Below, piece after piece: positions 37,249 to 50,301 of a stretch of 64,000 nt of DNA. Numbering within the stretch: the stretch's first letter is position 1; every line of letters starts with the position of its first letter. A program made the translations under genes and the position numbers. The notes beneath the pieces were generated by a model that did not search any database, was not told the DNA's origin, and saw only the letters and a list, made by a program, of their open reading frames with translations. This DNA comes from Setaria digitata (lineage: Eukaryota; Nematoda; Chromadorea; Rhabditida; Setariidae): NCBI GenBank assembly GCA_003640385.1, contig RCAB01000006.1, forward strand, positions 620,001-684,000, written 5' to 3'.

Positions 37249-39280
37249 TTATTGAGTGAAACGACTAATAAAAACAGCAGAACGTGGGGGACAAGGACAA
37301 TATGCTGCATCATTTCCTGGCAGACCGGGACCACCAGGTAATCCAGGTTTGCCGTTTTGTCCGGCAAATCCATCTTTTCCTGGAGGACCAGCTGGCCCTG
37401 CAGGACCTTGTTGTCCATCCGCTCCTTTTTCGCCATTTGGACCAGAGGGACCGGGCGGTCCTGGTGGTCCTGGGGGTCCCTGAGGTCCTGGCGCACCTTT
37501 GCCTTTCTCTCCATCTTTTCCTGGAGGCCCTGCTTCACCAGGTGGTCCCATTGGTCCTGGTTTGCCTGCATCACCAATTGGTCCTGGTGGTCCAGGCTTC
37601 CCCTCGTTTCCTGGTGGTCCTGGAAGTCCTGGTAGGCCATCGGGTCCCGCTGTTCCTGGCTCACCATCTAACCCTGGCGGTCCCGCCGGGCCTGCTGGAC
37701 ATTTGATGCAAGATGTGTCGACAGGAGGACATGTCACCGGTGCATATGTTACTGTGTTGTCTTCTCCTGGAGGTCCAGGTGGTCCAGGTACTGCAAATAA
37801 TATCAAATCAGTTGTCAGATCCCATAAATCAAATTTAAAAATGTGGAAATTCTGACCAATCATTTGTATTATAACGTTGAAAAGAACTACAGCAAAACAA
37901 TACTTCAAAGTAAAAAGTTGTGTACGTTTTGGAATTTACAAATGAGTAAAGATATAGAAAAACTTACGTCCATCTTTCCCTGGTTCACCAGCTTGTCCAG
38001 CAGGTCCCGGTGGACATGTGATTTTTATCGGTTCACAGTGACAGTAGTCCGGTAAACCAGAGAAATCCTGCCTCTTCTTGCGGAAAATACTTTTAAAGGG
38101 ATTCTCTCGTGGTTTACTCGGTGGTGTCACGCTAATTTGTACATCCATGAGTTCGGTCCAAGCTGAATCGGTCTCAACGCGAAAAACTTGCACCCCATCT
38201 ATTACTGCATCGTGTACCTGTCAAATAAATGCTCCTTTATCATCTGAATGAGAAATCTGACTTTAACTTTAGAGGAAACTTTTTTGCCGAGTCCAGATTA
38301 AAAAAAAAGAGGAAAAAACACACCTGAGTACCGTAGCAAGAACCCATTTAACCCTACTTCTTTGTGTAAAGGATAGGGAATTTCCGAATTGGAGAAAAGA
38401 TTTGAAATTTTATTCGTAAGAAATAATGTTTCTAATTTTTCTAAATTGCAAGCTGGAAGTTTATCAAAGTTTTTCCGGACTTCCAATTTTTCTCCTTTAA
38501 AAAAATTTCTTTTTTCTGAAAAGAAGGGGAAAAAGAAAGTTGGAAAAATTTATATCTTTGGTGCCGCCGGTGAGTGAAAAAGAATAATCTATTTATGGGT
38601 CACAAAAAGATTCATCCACGATTGCAGCACTCCTTATCTGTTGTCATTATTCCTTCCACTACAGCTTATTTCGTAATAAAAGTAAATTTTAAATCAGTGG
38701 CTACACAAATATCCGGATTTTCAATGTTATCTATTCCCGAATTGTAATCTTCTGAAATTTTTCAAGTATGGATTAGATAAAAACCTGGGCTAGCAGATAA
38801 ATTAAGAACTAATAGGCTATTCAAGAATAAGTGGGTCTTTAAATTCACGGCATAGCCTAAATTAATTTGTAACCATTTGGATTAGTATCTTACCACTGAC
38901 TAATAATAAAATGTTTCATTTCTTATTTCCACGGATCGGTTTTTAGAAGTGGAAAACCGAACAAGAAGTAAAACTTAAAAAGAAGTATCCCGTTCGTTAT
39001 GGTGAAAAGTTTTATAATGAACAATCATTCTCAGACCTGACGAAATAACAATGGTGTTACTTGGATAAAAATGACCAGTTTGTAATCTGCTAAGGGAGAT
39101 TCGCAGTTAAAGTAGTGGAAGCGATAATTAGCAGCGTAAAAGAAGGGGAAAGATGAATAAGAACTATAAAGTCACCTCATTGATAGCGTGGTAAAGTGAG
39201 GGTATGACCACGACGCATGCTAAGATTGCCATGGCACTGCATGCTGCAGCAACCAGCGCGATAACTTTCGCCTCATGCAT
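37249..39280 (-). CDS. Nematode cuticle collagen
   Basis: Structural collagen of the cuticle, made in the hypodermis, secreted and crosslinked. Three exons: 39280-39176, 38217-37968, 37790-37249, giving 298 residues from the chosen ATG. The N-terminal cuticle-collagen domain has a membrane or signal-anchor helix ([20 protein letters not shown]), then [12 protein letters not shown] furin-like site FRKKRQ lies ahead of the mature part. Then come a Cys cluster (YCHCEP, KITCPPG), a first short Gly-X-Y block, a non-collagen break with [12 protein letters not shown], and the main Gly-X-Y domain with one interruption (GEKGKGAPG), ending at [10 protein letters not shown]. The reading frame stays open upstream to 39415 without an ATG (contains GRWNRPAALSEV), so translation might begin in an unseen upstream exon. 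I chose the ATG directly before HEAKVIAL. The nearest subfamily is uncertain. Confidence 0.93.
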
Positions 39281-39415
39281 CACTTCTGAGAGTGCTGCTG
39301 GACGATTCCAGCGGCCCAGTTTTATAGCATTTTGCGGCGTTTCATTCTTTTGTTTGTCTTCTGCTGCCCGCCCCGAAAGTCTGCTTGACAACTCGCCCTG
39401 CACCTCAACATCCTC

Positions 39416-42400
39416 TCATTTTCTACCCGCAAATTAAACCACCAACGCATCTCCCCTCCCGCTGCCGTTTTTTCGATTTTAAACATGGCAACACTAGTGA
39501 TCCGTTTTGGAAACTGGTTAATTAATAGGTGGGGCCAGCCTCATCTCGCAAGTATTCCTTCACCGTCTCCCATGCTGTCGACATGTCACCGTCCTGTGTG
39601 TATGCGGTGCCATCGGTGTAATATGCGCTCTCGTCGTGATCGTGGACGGCGGGTGAAGTCACGTTGAAGTCACAGCATAACTGGCTTCTTCGTTCCTCTC
39701 AAACTTGCACCCAGTACCTTTTCTATTTCCCAAGAAATAAACCGGTATATCTCTGAGGGTTACTCCTTGTCCTTCTAAGGACAGTTGCGCAAGAATTCAA
39801 CTACTGCACACCCACATCTACTTAAATGCATGCGTTTTCTCACTTGCTCTCTTACAGTCACTGGACAGCAGCATTGATTTTTTTATCGCCACTTATCAGG
39901 TTTAACGGTTGGCACTATTTTTTGAATAACTGGAAGTTGGCATTGTCAAAAGTAAAGTTATCAATAGTCCGGAAAGCAGCATCAATTAATTAGGCCGTCC
40001 ATTGTAAATGGTTCCTCTCAAATTACCTGCAGTCATGCTAATGTATGGATTTCTAAAAAAAATAGGTACTATTATCTGATGCTCTCGGCATTAACTCAAT
40101 TGAAGCTCGATTTCTTTTTCAAATTAATTATTAAGCAGTTGGTAAGTGACTTTTAGTATTTAAAAATCTCGTGATATGGTGCTAGATAAAAACACATAAG
40201 GGATTATTCTTGAGCCGACGAAATACTAAAACTTTACATTACTATAGTCAATCTATACCCAATTCAGAACATATGTAGAGAAAGAGACAGGAAGACAAAA
40301 TGAATAGAAGTAGGCATGGAAATGGAAAGAAAGCCACTTCCTTGGCCATGTAATAGCTTTTTCGTTTTCAAAGGAAGTGAAAAAGACGAATGAAATGTGG
40401 TTCGAATTTAATGTATCCATTACTTATTTTCCATAGTTTTCTTCTTGTGTTTAATTATAAGGAAAGTTAGAAGAAACTTTGTGAGAAAAAAAATATAGTT
40501 GATGAAACCAGTTCACTTTCGGGTCGAAAACTTTCATTCCTTGTCCGTTTCTTTCCAATTTCGGCTGTTTTGTTTTATGAATTCAAATAAGTGAAACTGG
40601 TTCCTAATTAGCTATTTTTGTCGTCTGCAGTAAAATTTCCCTCTACACACACAAATATTCTGATTGCATACTTTGCTGTAAAAATAATTTTAAAAGTTCT
40701 CATTTCCCACTAGTTTTTTTTTTTTTTCAGATTTTGATGTTGTCTTTTTGTTGTTGCATCTAAAGTATAAAAATTATGTTAACCTTACTGCTGTTGCACA
40801 TATTTTGATTTGAAGTTCTTTTCATATAAATCTGATCCTTTCATGGAGTAAAGAGTCGTAGTTTAAAAAAGCAATTCAGAGCGAGGAAATCTGTTGGAGT
40901 TGAGCTTGGTAATCCATCTCTCACCTTGAAGTTTCCCATCTAGTGAGGCATTTGGCAAGAATCGGCATGAGGGCGAGTATTCTAGTTTTTAAAAAGTTCC
41001 GTTTCGAAGAAATTTGCTCACTTTCCAAGATTAATTTTGACAAGGAGTCAAGAAGGTAAAAAAGATGATTTACCACTTCTTTGATCACACATTGTAAACG
41101 ATGTGTTGAATCAAAAGAAGCGTAAGTTTGGTGTAAACCGAAAGGCGGATAAAAATGTGAATATTTTACAAAAAAATTTGTTCAGCTGCAGTGAGAATAA
41201 AAATCCTTCAGGTCACAGTAAATTTTTTCTATGACATCATTTTCTGCACGAAGGAATTTCATCACCAAAAAGAATTAGCTGGTTAATTACCTGTAATATT
41301 ATTTAGATGGTCATTTCACTGAAAAAGAAGACAATGGAAATTGTTATCACAGCACAATTTTTTTAATCTCAAGTTTTTCCTTTTCTGTGCCTAAAATATC
41401 AAATTTTTGTCGTTGTTCGAAAATAGTTTCAACAACATTAACAACTCTTTTTGGAAAGTAAATTCTGCTCGCACATTCGTAAATTTTCTTTTGTCTTACT
41501 CACTTTATTATTTCCGAACTTGTCTTTTTCCTTACCTGATTATTACCTAGTTACATAGAATTTTAATTCGAACTCGTTTACAAATTTTCACTTCAAATCC
41601 ATTTATAGTTTTCATTTTTCTTGTTGGCAGTTTCCTTGCTAGGTAGGTGCTTTAAAAAAAAGTATATGTGATCAATTCTGTTCTGTCTGACTACAGACAG
41701 TTAGTGAACTGAAAAGTTCCACCAGACAATCATATTACTGATTGATCATACAATTAAATTACAGGTGCATTTCCGGAACTCTGACCAAAACTATTTTCTT
41801 GCAAAATGAGCAAGATCGCATTTTAAAATACATTGCCATTTTTTGAATTCCATTCATACGAATACATCATTAAAACTGATTGGTTTTTGATGACTGTTAA
41901 CTGTTTTAGTCAGGAATAGGTAATGAATATAGTAAATATAGCACCAAGTTAGTGAACGTCCGTTACAATCCCTAGAACTTTCTAAAAACTGGCTCCATCC
42001 ATTTCATTTTGAAAACATTCGAACAGAACGAAGTATGATTTACTTAATATTTCGAACAGTCAGGAGATCTTTTTACAATTTAGTCCTATACACTTCTTAA
42101 TTTCTTTTGGCTTGCCCAATATCCTTGAAAAGACGTTATTGATCGATGTGAAAAGAAACTACTTTGTCCTACTCAATACGTAAAATTGAGAGAAAAAATG
42201 GAAAATAAATCTTGCGACAGCAAATAAGAAAAAAGCAACTGCGAAGAACGTCAATTATTTGTTCAACTGCTCTGAGAAAACTTTTCAATTAAAATTTCTT
42301 TGAGTTAAATTCTTTAAATTGAATTTCTTTAAATCAAATTTCTTAAACTGAAATTCCTCGGCGTTGCTTTTCTCAACGAAAATTTGATTTAGTGTAACTT

Positions 42401-45400
42401 CAAGTGAATGGCCTTGAAATGAAAATACCTTCTAGTCCCTTCTCCCCAGTCAATCATCCCTACATACTTTCGCTTCCTCCAGCTCTCGAGTTCCTCTGTT
42501 CAGTTTTAAACGATTTTCAAAATTATAAAATAGCATGCAAAGTAACCAATGGAAACTAGCGTTGAATATTCAAGTGTTTATGAAGATATCGCTAAGATTT
42601 GGCCACCCGTTCTTCACTAATTTTTGGAAAAAAAGATTCAAATCTCTAATTGTTGGTGGAATTTGAAACTGCACTAAGATTCAATCTTATGAAGACTAAA
42701 GCTGGATGATACATTCTAACTAATGCCCCTTATTTCCTCTTAATGATCCTTTTCTTCCTTTTTCTTTACCAAATCTCTATGAGACTTCAAATTGCGTTGT
42801 AGTGAAGTTTCCGTTTCGTTTCCGGTAGCACTTAATCATTATCGTTCAGTAAACAAACTCTATTACGACCTGAATGGTTCAGCACTCAGAAATTCACATT
42901 CTCTTCGGCCAGAAAGATTTCTAGATTTCACAAAAGTTCCTAAATGTTTTTTTCGAAACTTTTAGGTGGTGAGGGCTGATTTCCCTCAATGAATATGGTG
43001 GCCCTCTGCATAGTTATTTACTCAATTTTGAAGAAATTTTCAAAACTGTCCTAAAAGATACAAGCATATTTTACTGCTTGTAACTGCAAAAACGCGTTCT
43101 TTTCGTTCAGTAAATTAAAAAAAATTTCAAACACTCGTATTATATCGGTGAAATTTTGCTCAAACTGTTAAAACAATGGATTAAGATAAATGACAGAAGC
43201 ACTGGACGCTGGGTGTCTCTTGATACTGTTGACAAAAGTATCAACACCTCCGACATTCTTTTTTTTTTACATATTCCAAAGTCTCGTTAAATTTTTGCAA
43301 CTTTCAGTAATTTGTTTACAATAGGACATAAAGTGCAGGTCAGCATGAAGTAAAATCGAGATGACAGAGGACAAAGGAGTGTAAACTTATTCAGAGTAAC
43401 GGTTTAATAAATAATAACAATAACCACACAGTGCTTCTATTATCCTGCAAAAGGCTATCCAGTATTGCAAAACTCGTTTCGCTGAGAAAAGAACGCCTAC
43501 AACGTGTACTGCTGGTAATCCTGAAAATTTCAACTATGGTACTTGACCACTTTTCGTTTGGAAACCTCAAATAACAAATATAAAGGGATTACTTAATGGT
43601 TCACAAAAGATAACGCGCATATTCCGCTTTTCTAGTTCGGGTTTCATTACAGAATCAAGATTTTTCACAAGTGCATTTGAACTAGAATTGAATTGTTTAA
43701 CTTGAATATATTTGATCCATTGAAAGTCCAAAATTTCCACTACTTTGTTTCGTTATTATATAGCTTATTTAGAAAGTTTAAGAATGGACTCGGTGTATCA
43801 GAAATAATTAAAGTCTAGATCAGAATGATTAAAACTGGAATGTGAATCTTTAGATTACAAAGAACGCTCTTTATTTAAACAAGAAATGTTTTCTCCAAGA
43901 AATTTTAATGCAAACATATTTCAAGAAACAAAACTGTATTTCAAAGTATTTCTCCTGATAAGGATTCCCATATGGACACAATCTTCAAAAGTAGGGGTGG
44001 CTGTTCTCTAACAAGATTAAATATTAGATACAAAATTAAAAACTGGATAATGGAAATGGTGATGATTTCTAGTAGTACATGACTTTGCAACCGAGGTTTA
44101 GCAGCTCTATAAAGTTTTAACTTCACAGTTAGTGTAGGTGAATCCAGTTCTCTTACTTCTCGTAATCCAAAACTTTCGCTCAGTCTACTTTTCTTTTACA
44201 GGCAACTTTCATAACATAGAAATCGAAAAGGTCGCCTAACTAAATTCATAAAAACCCCGAAAATGCAACAGGAAAAGTTTGATGACTTCTATTAAGACCC
44301 GTAAATTCCAATTAAATTTAGGAGTAAACTAATGTTACAAAATGGGTCTTAAGTTAGCTAAAAAGAGATTCAGAGTTGTAATACCAGAAATGAAATTGTA
44401 GTAGACATAAAGAATACATGATATGCTTTTAAACCGACTTTGCGCTGCATTAGTGAAGAACGAATATATGCATATACTGAACATACGGGGCGCAAACATA
44501 CGATTTTACTCAAATGAGAGTAACTTAAGCACTTCAATTCTAAAAAAGCATTTCAGTAGTTGAAATTTTTTGCGAAAAAATCATTAGAAAATGTATTTCT
44601 GATAAACGGAAGACTCTAACAAACAAGGAAATAACTACCGTACAAGTGCAATGCATCCCATATTTTTTATTACGTGAAACCTATTCCACTTCAATACTCA
44701 CAGCCGATTCTCCTGAAACCCGATGAAAAATCGACATCCATAACCAACAGTGAACAGACGGTTTCTCTGAAGCACGTAGTCCTTTGATTTTGCTACTGTA
44801 GTTTCATTTCATATTAGTACTAATCTGAAAATTGTGAACATTAGATGAATTTCATAAGCAGCTATGTTCAGTAAGGACTAGGATCAATACTACAAAAAGA
44901 TACCATATAAGGAAATAATAAATGAAAGAATCAAAAAGACACATGCACAATTTGGTCAGAAAAATAAAAAAGTTATAGTAGGTTGATCCGAATGTACAAA
45001 CATCATTGTGAAACTTAGAGAATACAAATTTTCGATGATGAAATGCAAACGGCACAATACCACAAGAAAAACCGAAATGTTTTTACGCTAAAAAAGTCTA
45101 CGTCAGTTATTATTCGACAATACTTTTCTAACCCTAAGGCCAGACAAGTTCATACCTTCGTGGTTTCAATGAAATAATGATATTCTCCTACAGCCTTCGT
45201 TCGGAGAAAATATTTACCATTTCTATCCCCATATAAAAAAGACTTAATTTCCGAAGAAATTCCAGTGAAACATTTTTCCAGTTGTTCTTTTTCTCATTTT
45301 TTGTATCTTACTTGGAAAGAAAATTCGTTTAGGACAGAAAACCAAATCAAATGTAATAAGAAAAATAAATAGTAAGCAAGTCATGAAGGAACATTAAAAA

Positions 45401-45724
45401 TCAGGATTTTAACAGAGTATGATCTCAAGTTTCGCTCACTAATATTTGAAAAATGAAACAACAAACAACGAAAAGACTTTTAGCAACATGACACAATTTC
45501 ATCAGCAACTGACAGATAGGCAAAAATATCTTCAAAACTTTTTTCTAATCATATATATATATATATATAAAACATGATATTCAAAACTTGAACAAAAAAA
45601 TATGCGAGATCTGATAAAATAATAAAAAGACTTATACATAATACAACATAATACGTAACACAGTATCAATCATATAACAACAATAAATACAATGTAAATG
45701 CTAGGAAGATAACAAAGTCTCAAC
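39416..45724. other. 6 kb without a recognised gene
   Basis: Between the collagen 5' end and the p52 stop. The first 400 bases are less AT-rich and are probably collagen promoter. The rest is AT-rich with no convincing exon on either strand. One minus-strand frame (43941-44126, hydrophobic, LLEIITISIIQFLILYLIF) could be a membrane segment but has no splice support. Confidence 0.5.
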
Positions 45725-48700
45725 TCAAGAACCATTTTTACCAGCTTTCATTTTCCACCACGCTTTCACACTTTCGTGTCCTTCTTCTGTAACAACTATC
45801 AATCTTTGCACATCATCACTCCATAGCAAGATCCCTGAAGACAAATTCGAACCGTATTGAAAGTTTTGAAAGAAATCTTACACTCTGGTCAGGAAAATAG
45901 GTTCCGCGAAAAAAAAAAATTTATTACAGATGGGACAAATTTAAAATGAAGAAAAATATACTATTTCTACATAAATAAAAATACACATTGCGAGAAATAA
46001 GATGCAACCAAAAATGGAAAAAGGACCTTGTGAACTGACATATCCTTTCAAACCTAAATACTCCTTTTCAGATTCAAATGATGAGTAAACAGCAGCACTG
46101 TAGAACGATAAACGTCGTCTTTCGTCTTCCCACAGTCGTATCTGATCGACGACAGTTATAGGTAAACTCTGTATTATTCCTTCATATTCATTTGTAACAG
46201 CTAAAGTTGCTGGATGAGCATTTGCACGCAAAAATGCTATGATTTGTGCTGCTGTTATGCCGACCTATAAAACGTATCTATTTGAACCAAATTAATATAT
46301 TTAATAATTTCTTGAACATCTTCGGAGAACCAATAAATTATTTCACTTCTGTAAAGAACAGCAAAAAAAAAAAAAAAAAAAATTAACCGAAAATACCTGA
46401 AAAGCCCTTCTCACAGCTTCACGAGACAGCATACCCACAGACATATCATTAAACCTAAAACCAAGTTTTTTCGAAAAAAAAAAAATTACTTCTCTTCATG
46501 AAAAATAAACCGCTAACAATAACAACAAAGTGACTAATTTTTAGGAAACAAATAACCTGTAAAGCATTTCTGTAAATGTCGAAAGTATTGCAAGTTGTAA
46601 GCTTGAATCTGTGTATGCATAAACACGATAATTCGTCTCCACTATCACAAATCCGCCTTGATTACGATTTTCTATACTTGTTTCAGATGCACAAGAAGCA
46701 GTAGTCAGGTAATTGAGCAACGGAGTTAGGAAGAAAAACCTGGAAAAAGTGAAAAGCGAAACTAATCAAATCACTTAAGCTGGCACTTTTTGGAGAATTA
46801 TTGGACGAAATGAAAATAAAAAATTTTAAACATAATCCAAGACATACCCATCTTTCCGCTTCCTTATAAAAACCAATCCTAATTCTCTGAGGTGCATCAG
46901 AAAGTCCTTGATAGGCTCCGACCAGTTTTCATCAATAAGAAATGCTCGACTACTAATAAGTCGATCTTTATAATCTGAACCACTAGCAGTTTTAGTACCA
47001 CCAGAGGTATTACCAGAATATAATGTTAATCTAAATATCTGTGAATATTGACTAAAATCAAAACCAGCAGAAAACTAGGCAGAACAAAAATCAATTGAAA
47101 AAAAGGAAAATTAAAATAAAATGCAACATTCAAATAATAAAAAACAATGCCTGAATAGAAAATCAAGCTCTTTGATAATGTCGACTCCAGCTACTTCTTG
47201 CATATGGAAATAATATAACAAATATGTCCAGATTTGCTCTGGACGATTTAACAAAAGAAACTGGAAGCCGGCCGATGTTATTTCTATATCACCATCACCT
47301 AAACCAAAAGAAAAATTTTTTTCTGCACTCAGGACATTAAAATAAAACGTGCAAATCTATTTTTTAGTAAATTCCTGCAATCTTAATCTTACTGTTACTA
47401 ATGAAAAGAAATTTCGACATGTACCATCCAATTTTGTTCATTTGATTCTCCCTGTTTACTCATAACTTGCAAAAAGCATTTAAAATGCGGAATGCCCGCT
47501 ACTGTAAAAGGACATTATCTTACAACGATTTCTACCACAGAGAATTTAACTGAGTAATACTATTATGATTTTCCACATAAAATTTGAAAAAAAAAAAAAA
47601 AAATAAGAAAATGCAAGGAGAATTAACCGTTTTCAGCGCTAGTCAAACCCGCAGACCTAAAAAGCATTTTTGTGGTACCGCTGACGCCTTGTTCACTCTT
47701 CTGTGACGGCAACGCTAAATAATGCAATATACACTCCCATCTTTCAAGTGCTTTTTTCCCAAGATCTCTATTTGCTGATTTTCGAGTTCTCTCATCACAG
47801 TTTGTTACCACGCTAAGCTCTGACGCCTTGAATAATCCAATACGAATTGCTTTAAGATATGCACGACGATACACTGGCTGCAAAATTAAACTTGCCAACT
47901 TCACTAGAAGTAATGTTCATTCAGTAGACTATGTATTCTATTGATAGTACATAACCAAACATTTGTCTAAAAAACACTTGTAATATCAGTAATCAAACCG
48001 GATTGAATGTGATTATGAAATCTGTAAGTATGGAAAAAATAAATAAGTAAATAAAAAATAAAAAAACGAAATGACTACGATAATGAAACTAATATCTACC
48101 ACAATCTAAATTATTTTTGAAATTTTAAAACCTTAATTGTAAATATAAACTTTATCCAACAAATGGATTAGAACAATACAAAACAGGAACAGTTACGCGT
48201 ACATTAATCATGATTCCTTCATCTTCATCTCCACTAATTATCTTTAATTTCTTCAACCCATCGATGTGATTCTTCACCACTGCCTCAAAATCTTGAGCTA
48301 ACCATGCCCGCCATTCACTAAAAAAAAAGCAGTAATTCTGACTAGCAACACAGATGTGGCACACCGAATTAACTTCAGTAAAGCTTTTTTTTCCTTGAAA
48401 GAACTTCAGTTCTAGCTCCCATAAAAGTTTCAGAACGAACAATAAGAGAAACTGTACTGAAGCGGAGGCATGTACAACTAGCTTTTCTTTATTTTCATTT
48501 TATTTCATTTCAGATCGTTTCATTAACTATCTTATCCATTATGTCCCAGATCATTAGATTACAAAAAGATTAGCCACAAGGAGCTTAGAGAATTTTCTAC
48601 AGTATCAAAAATCCTTTAACTTCTTATACTAACTTCGAAACACTGAAACAAAAAGAATACATGTATACCTAATTCCTCCTTAAATGTATAGATACCATAT

Positions 48701-49065
48701 CACTTCACCTCGTTGTACATAACCAGTAGCAGTTACGCTTCCGGAGCAAATTTGAAATTCCAAGAAGCAAAATTCATTACAGACTTCTTGATTGGAATTT
48801 TGTCTCGGATATCACGGAACCACTTAATCGTCCCATCAGCACGTCGGAACCAGTACAGCTTCAAAATCTGTCGAATTTTAAAAACTTACCAACTCTTATC
48901 AGTGCCTCTTAGCCACACTGTTCTCAAAATAAGCTGCTGTGACAGTTCCGGTAAAAGTCGAAAAATTGCACACGAGACTGCAGGAGATGAATACAGTTCA
49001 TTTAGTTGGTCAGTAGTACGGCTACTTAAGTAGTCCAAAAGCGGTTGTTCATTCCAGTTAGACAT
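45725..49065 (-). CDS. gtf-2H4: TFIIH core subunit p52 (GTF2H4/Tfb2)
   Basis: Subunit of the TFIIH core complex needed for promoter opening and nucleotide excision repair; p52 anchors and stimulates the XPB helicase through its C-terminal part and binds p8/TTDA. Nine exons: 49065-48890, 48317-48203, 47877-47628, 47298-47151, 47051-46848, 46739-46557, 46454-46397, 46264-46027, 45834-45725, giving 493 residues (human 462) with phases closing. Recognised stretches: [53 protein letters not shown] with [106 protein letters not shown], and the C-terminal clamp [17 protein letters not shown]. The intron after 47298-47151 seems to use a GC donor. A strong-looking open frame at about 48740-48860 is skipped, because direct joining of exons 1 and 2 keeps phase and homology. 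Confidence 0.96.
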
Positions 49066-50301
49066 CGAACTGCTTTATGAAAAAAAAGTCACTTTTTTTT
49101 TGAAAAGAAATTCGGATTGACGAGGAACTCTTTTACACACAACGCCGGTAATTTCTTCTAAATCTGGAGACACGTCAACACTTTACGTATCATTTCTACA
49201 CAAAACATTAACCGACTTGTAATTTTCAAAATACTGAATAACAATATACTTCTAGATCTGGTTCAAGCAAACAGACATATACAGCGAAACTGCGTAATGT
49301 TAAAAACGAAAAAAAAAAAACCTATTTATTCTAAACAGCACCAACAAACATGATTCGTAGAACAGCTGCCATATTGTACAGTCACATAGATAAACTATTT
49401 AATTTACACAAATACTCTAAAATGCTCTAGACAACTAACTGTTTTTTCAAAACACAGTTAGATGTTTTCCGTAAAACCATTTAAGAAAGTTTAAACAACT
49501 GAACACTGAAAAATCGAACAACCTACGAACTTGTTTGTGAAATACCATAAAGGTGGTCATTTATTATTTGCAAAAAGGAGAGTTTAGAATATTCGAAACA
49601 ACATAACTACTCCACTGAAGGTTTGAGAATATAAAACATAGTCAAAAGGAAATGTGCAGATGAAAAAAGCACATAAGCAAAATCATGTTTAATATAAAAA
49701 CGGGCAAAAGCAGTTAAACCCTCGGAAAGTATTTTCTGAAGAGGTAAAAATCTAGCCTACAATGTAAATTTTGAGTTCTTCACACATTTTTGTTTCAAAT
49801 TCAACTTCAGTTTGCAGAGCATATTTGTAAGGAACTTTTACCGAGTTAATCTGTGCTCCCGATGAATTTATTCTCTCTATTCTTAATAAAGAAAAAAAAA
49901 ATACGCGACACTGGTGTGAGAAAAAGCAAAAAAAAAAAAACTGCAGTCCAAGAAAGTACGTGTGTTATTATATGACAACACGCTGAAAAAAAAAGAAAAA
50001 AAAAAAACGTCACAAGTGACTTCCATTTCACTAAAAGTAATAAAAATTACAAATTTCCATATCTGTAAGAAATTTGGCACACACGACTTTTGCTGGTACT
50101 AAACTTGGGTTCGAAACTTTTGAGCATTTACCTCAAAGTTTAATTCCATGAGTATGGGATTTTCGAATAAAAACTGTACATCAAGAAATAATTACCGGAA
50201 TCAATAGAATATAGAGACATCTAATATATAGCCGCAAGAGCAATCAACGAAATTTTACTTCTCCATCCATTATCCGAATCATTGAATAAGCTGGATGGAG
50301 T
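49066..50301. other. Intergenic between CNOT11 and p52 genes
   Basis: About 1.2 kb separating two minus-strand genes. Contains A/T homopolymers (about 49300-49320 and 49880-50010) and no recognised coding stretch. It is rather long for a nematode operon gap, so the p52 gene probably has its own promoter. Confidence 0.5.

Noticed and set aside
37256..37855. Long plus-strand open frames rich in Gly and Pro over the collagen exon.
   Set aside because: They are antisense shadows of the Gly-X-Y repeat. The minus-strand frame has the conserved N-terminal domain, cysteines and splice sites.
48740..48870. Minus-strand open stretch [19 protein letters not shown] near the p52 start.
   Set aside because: Including it introduces a stop or breaks phase. 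Joining 48890 to 48317 gives a frame and an alignment that match p52.
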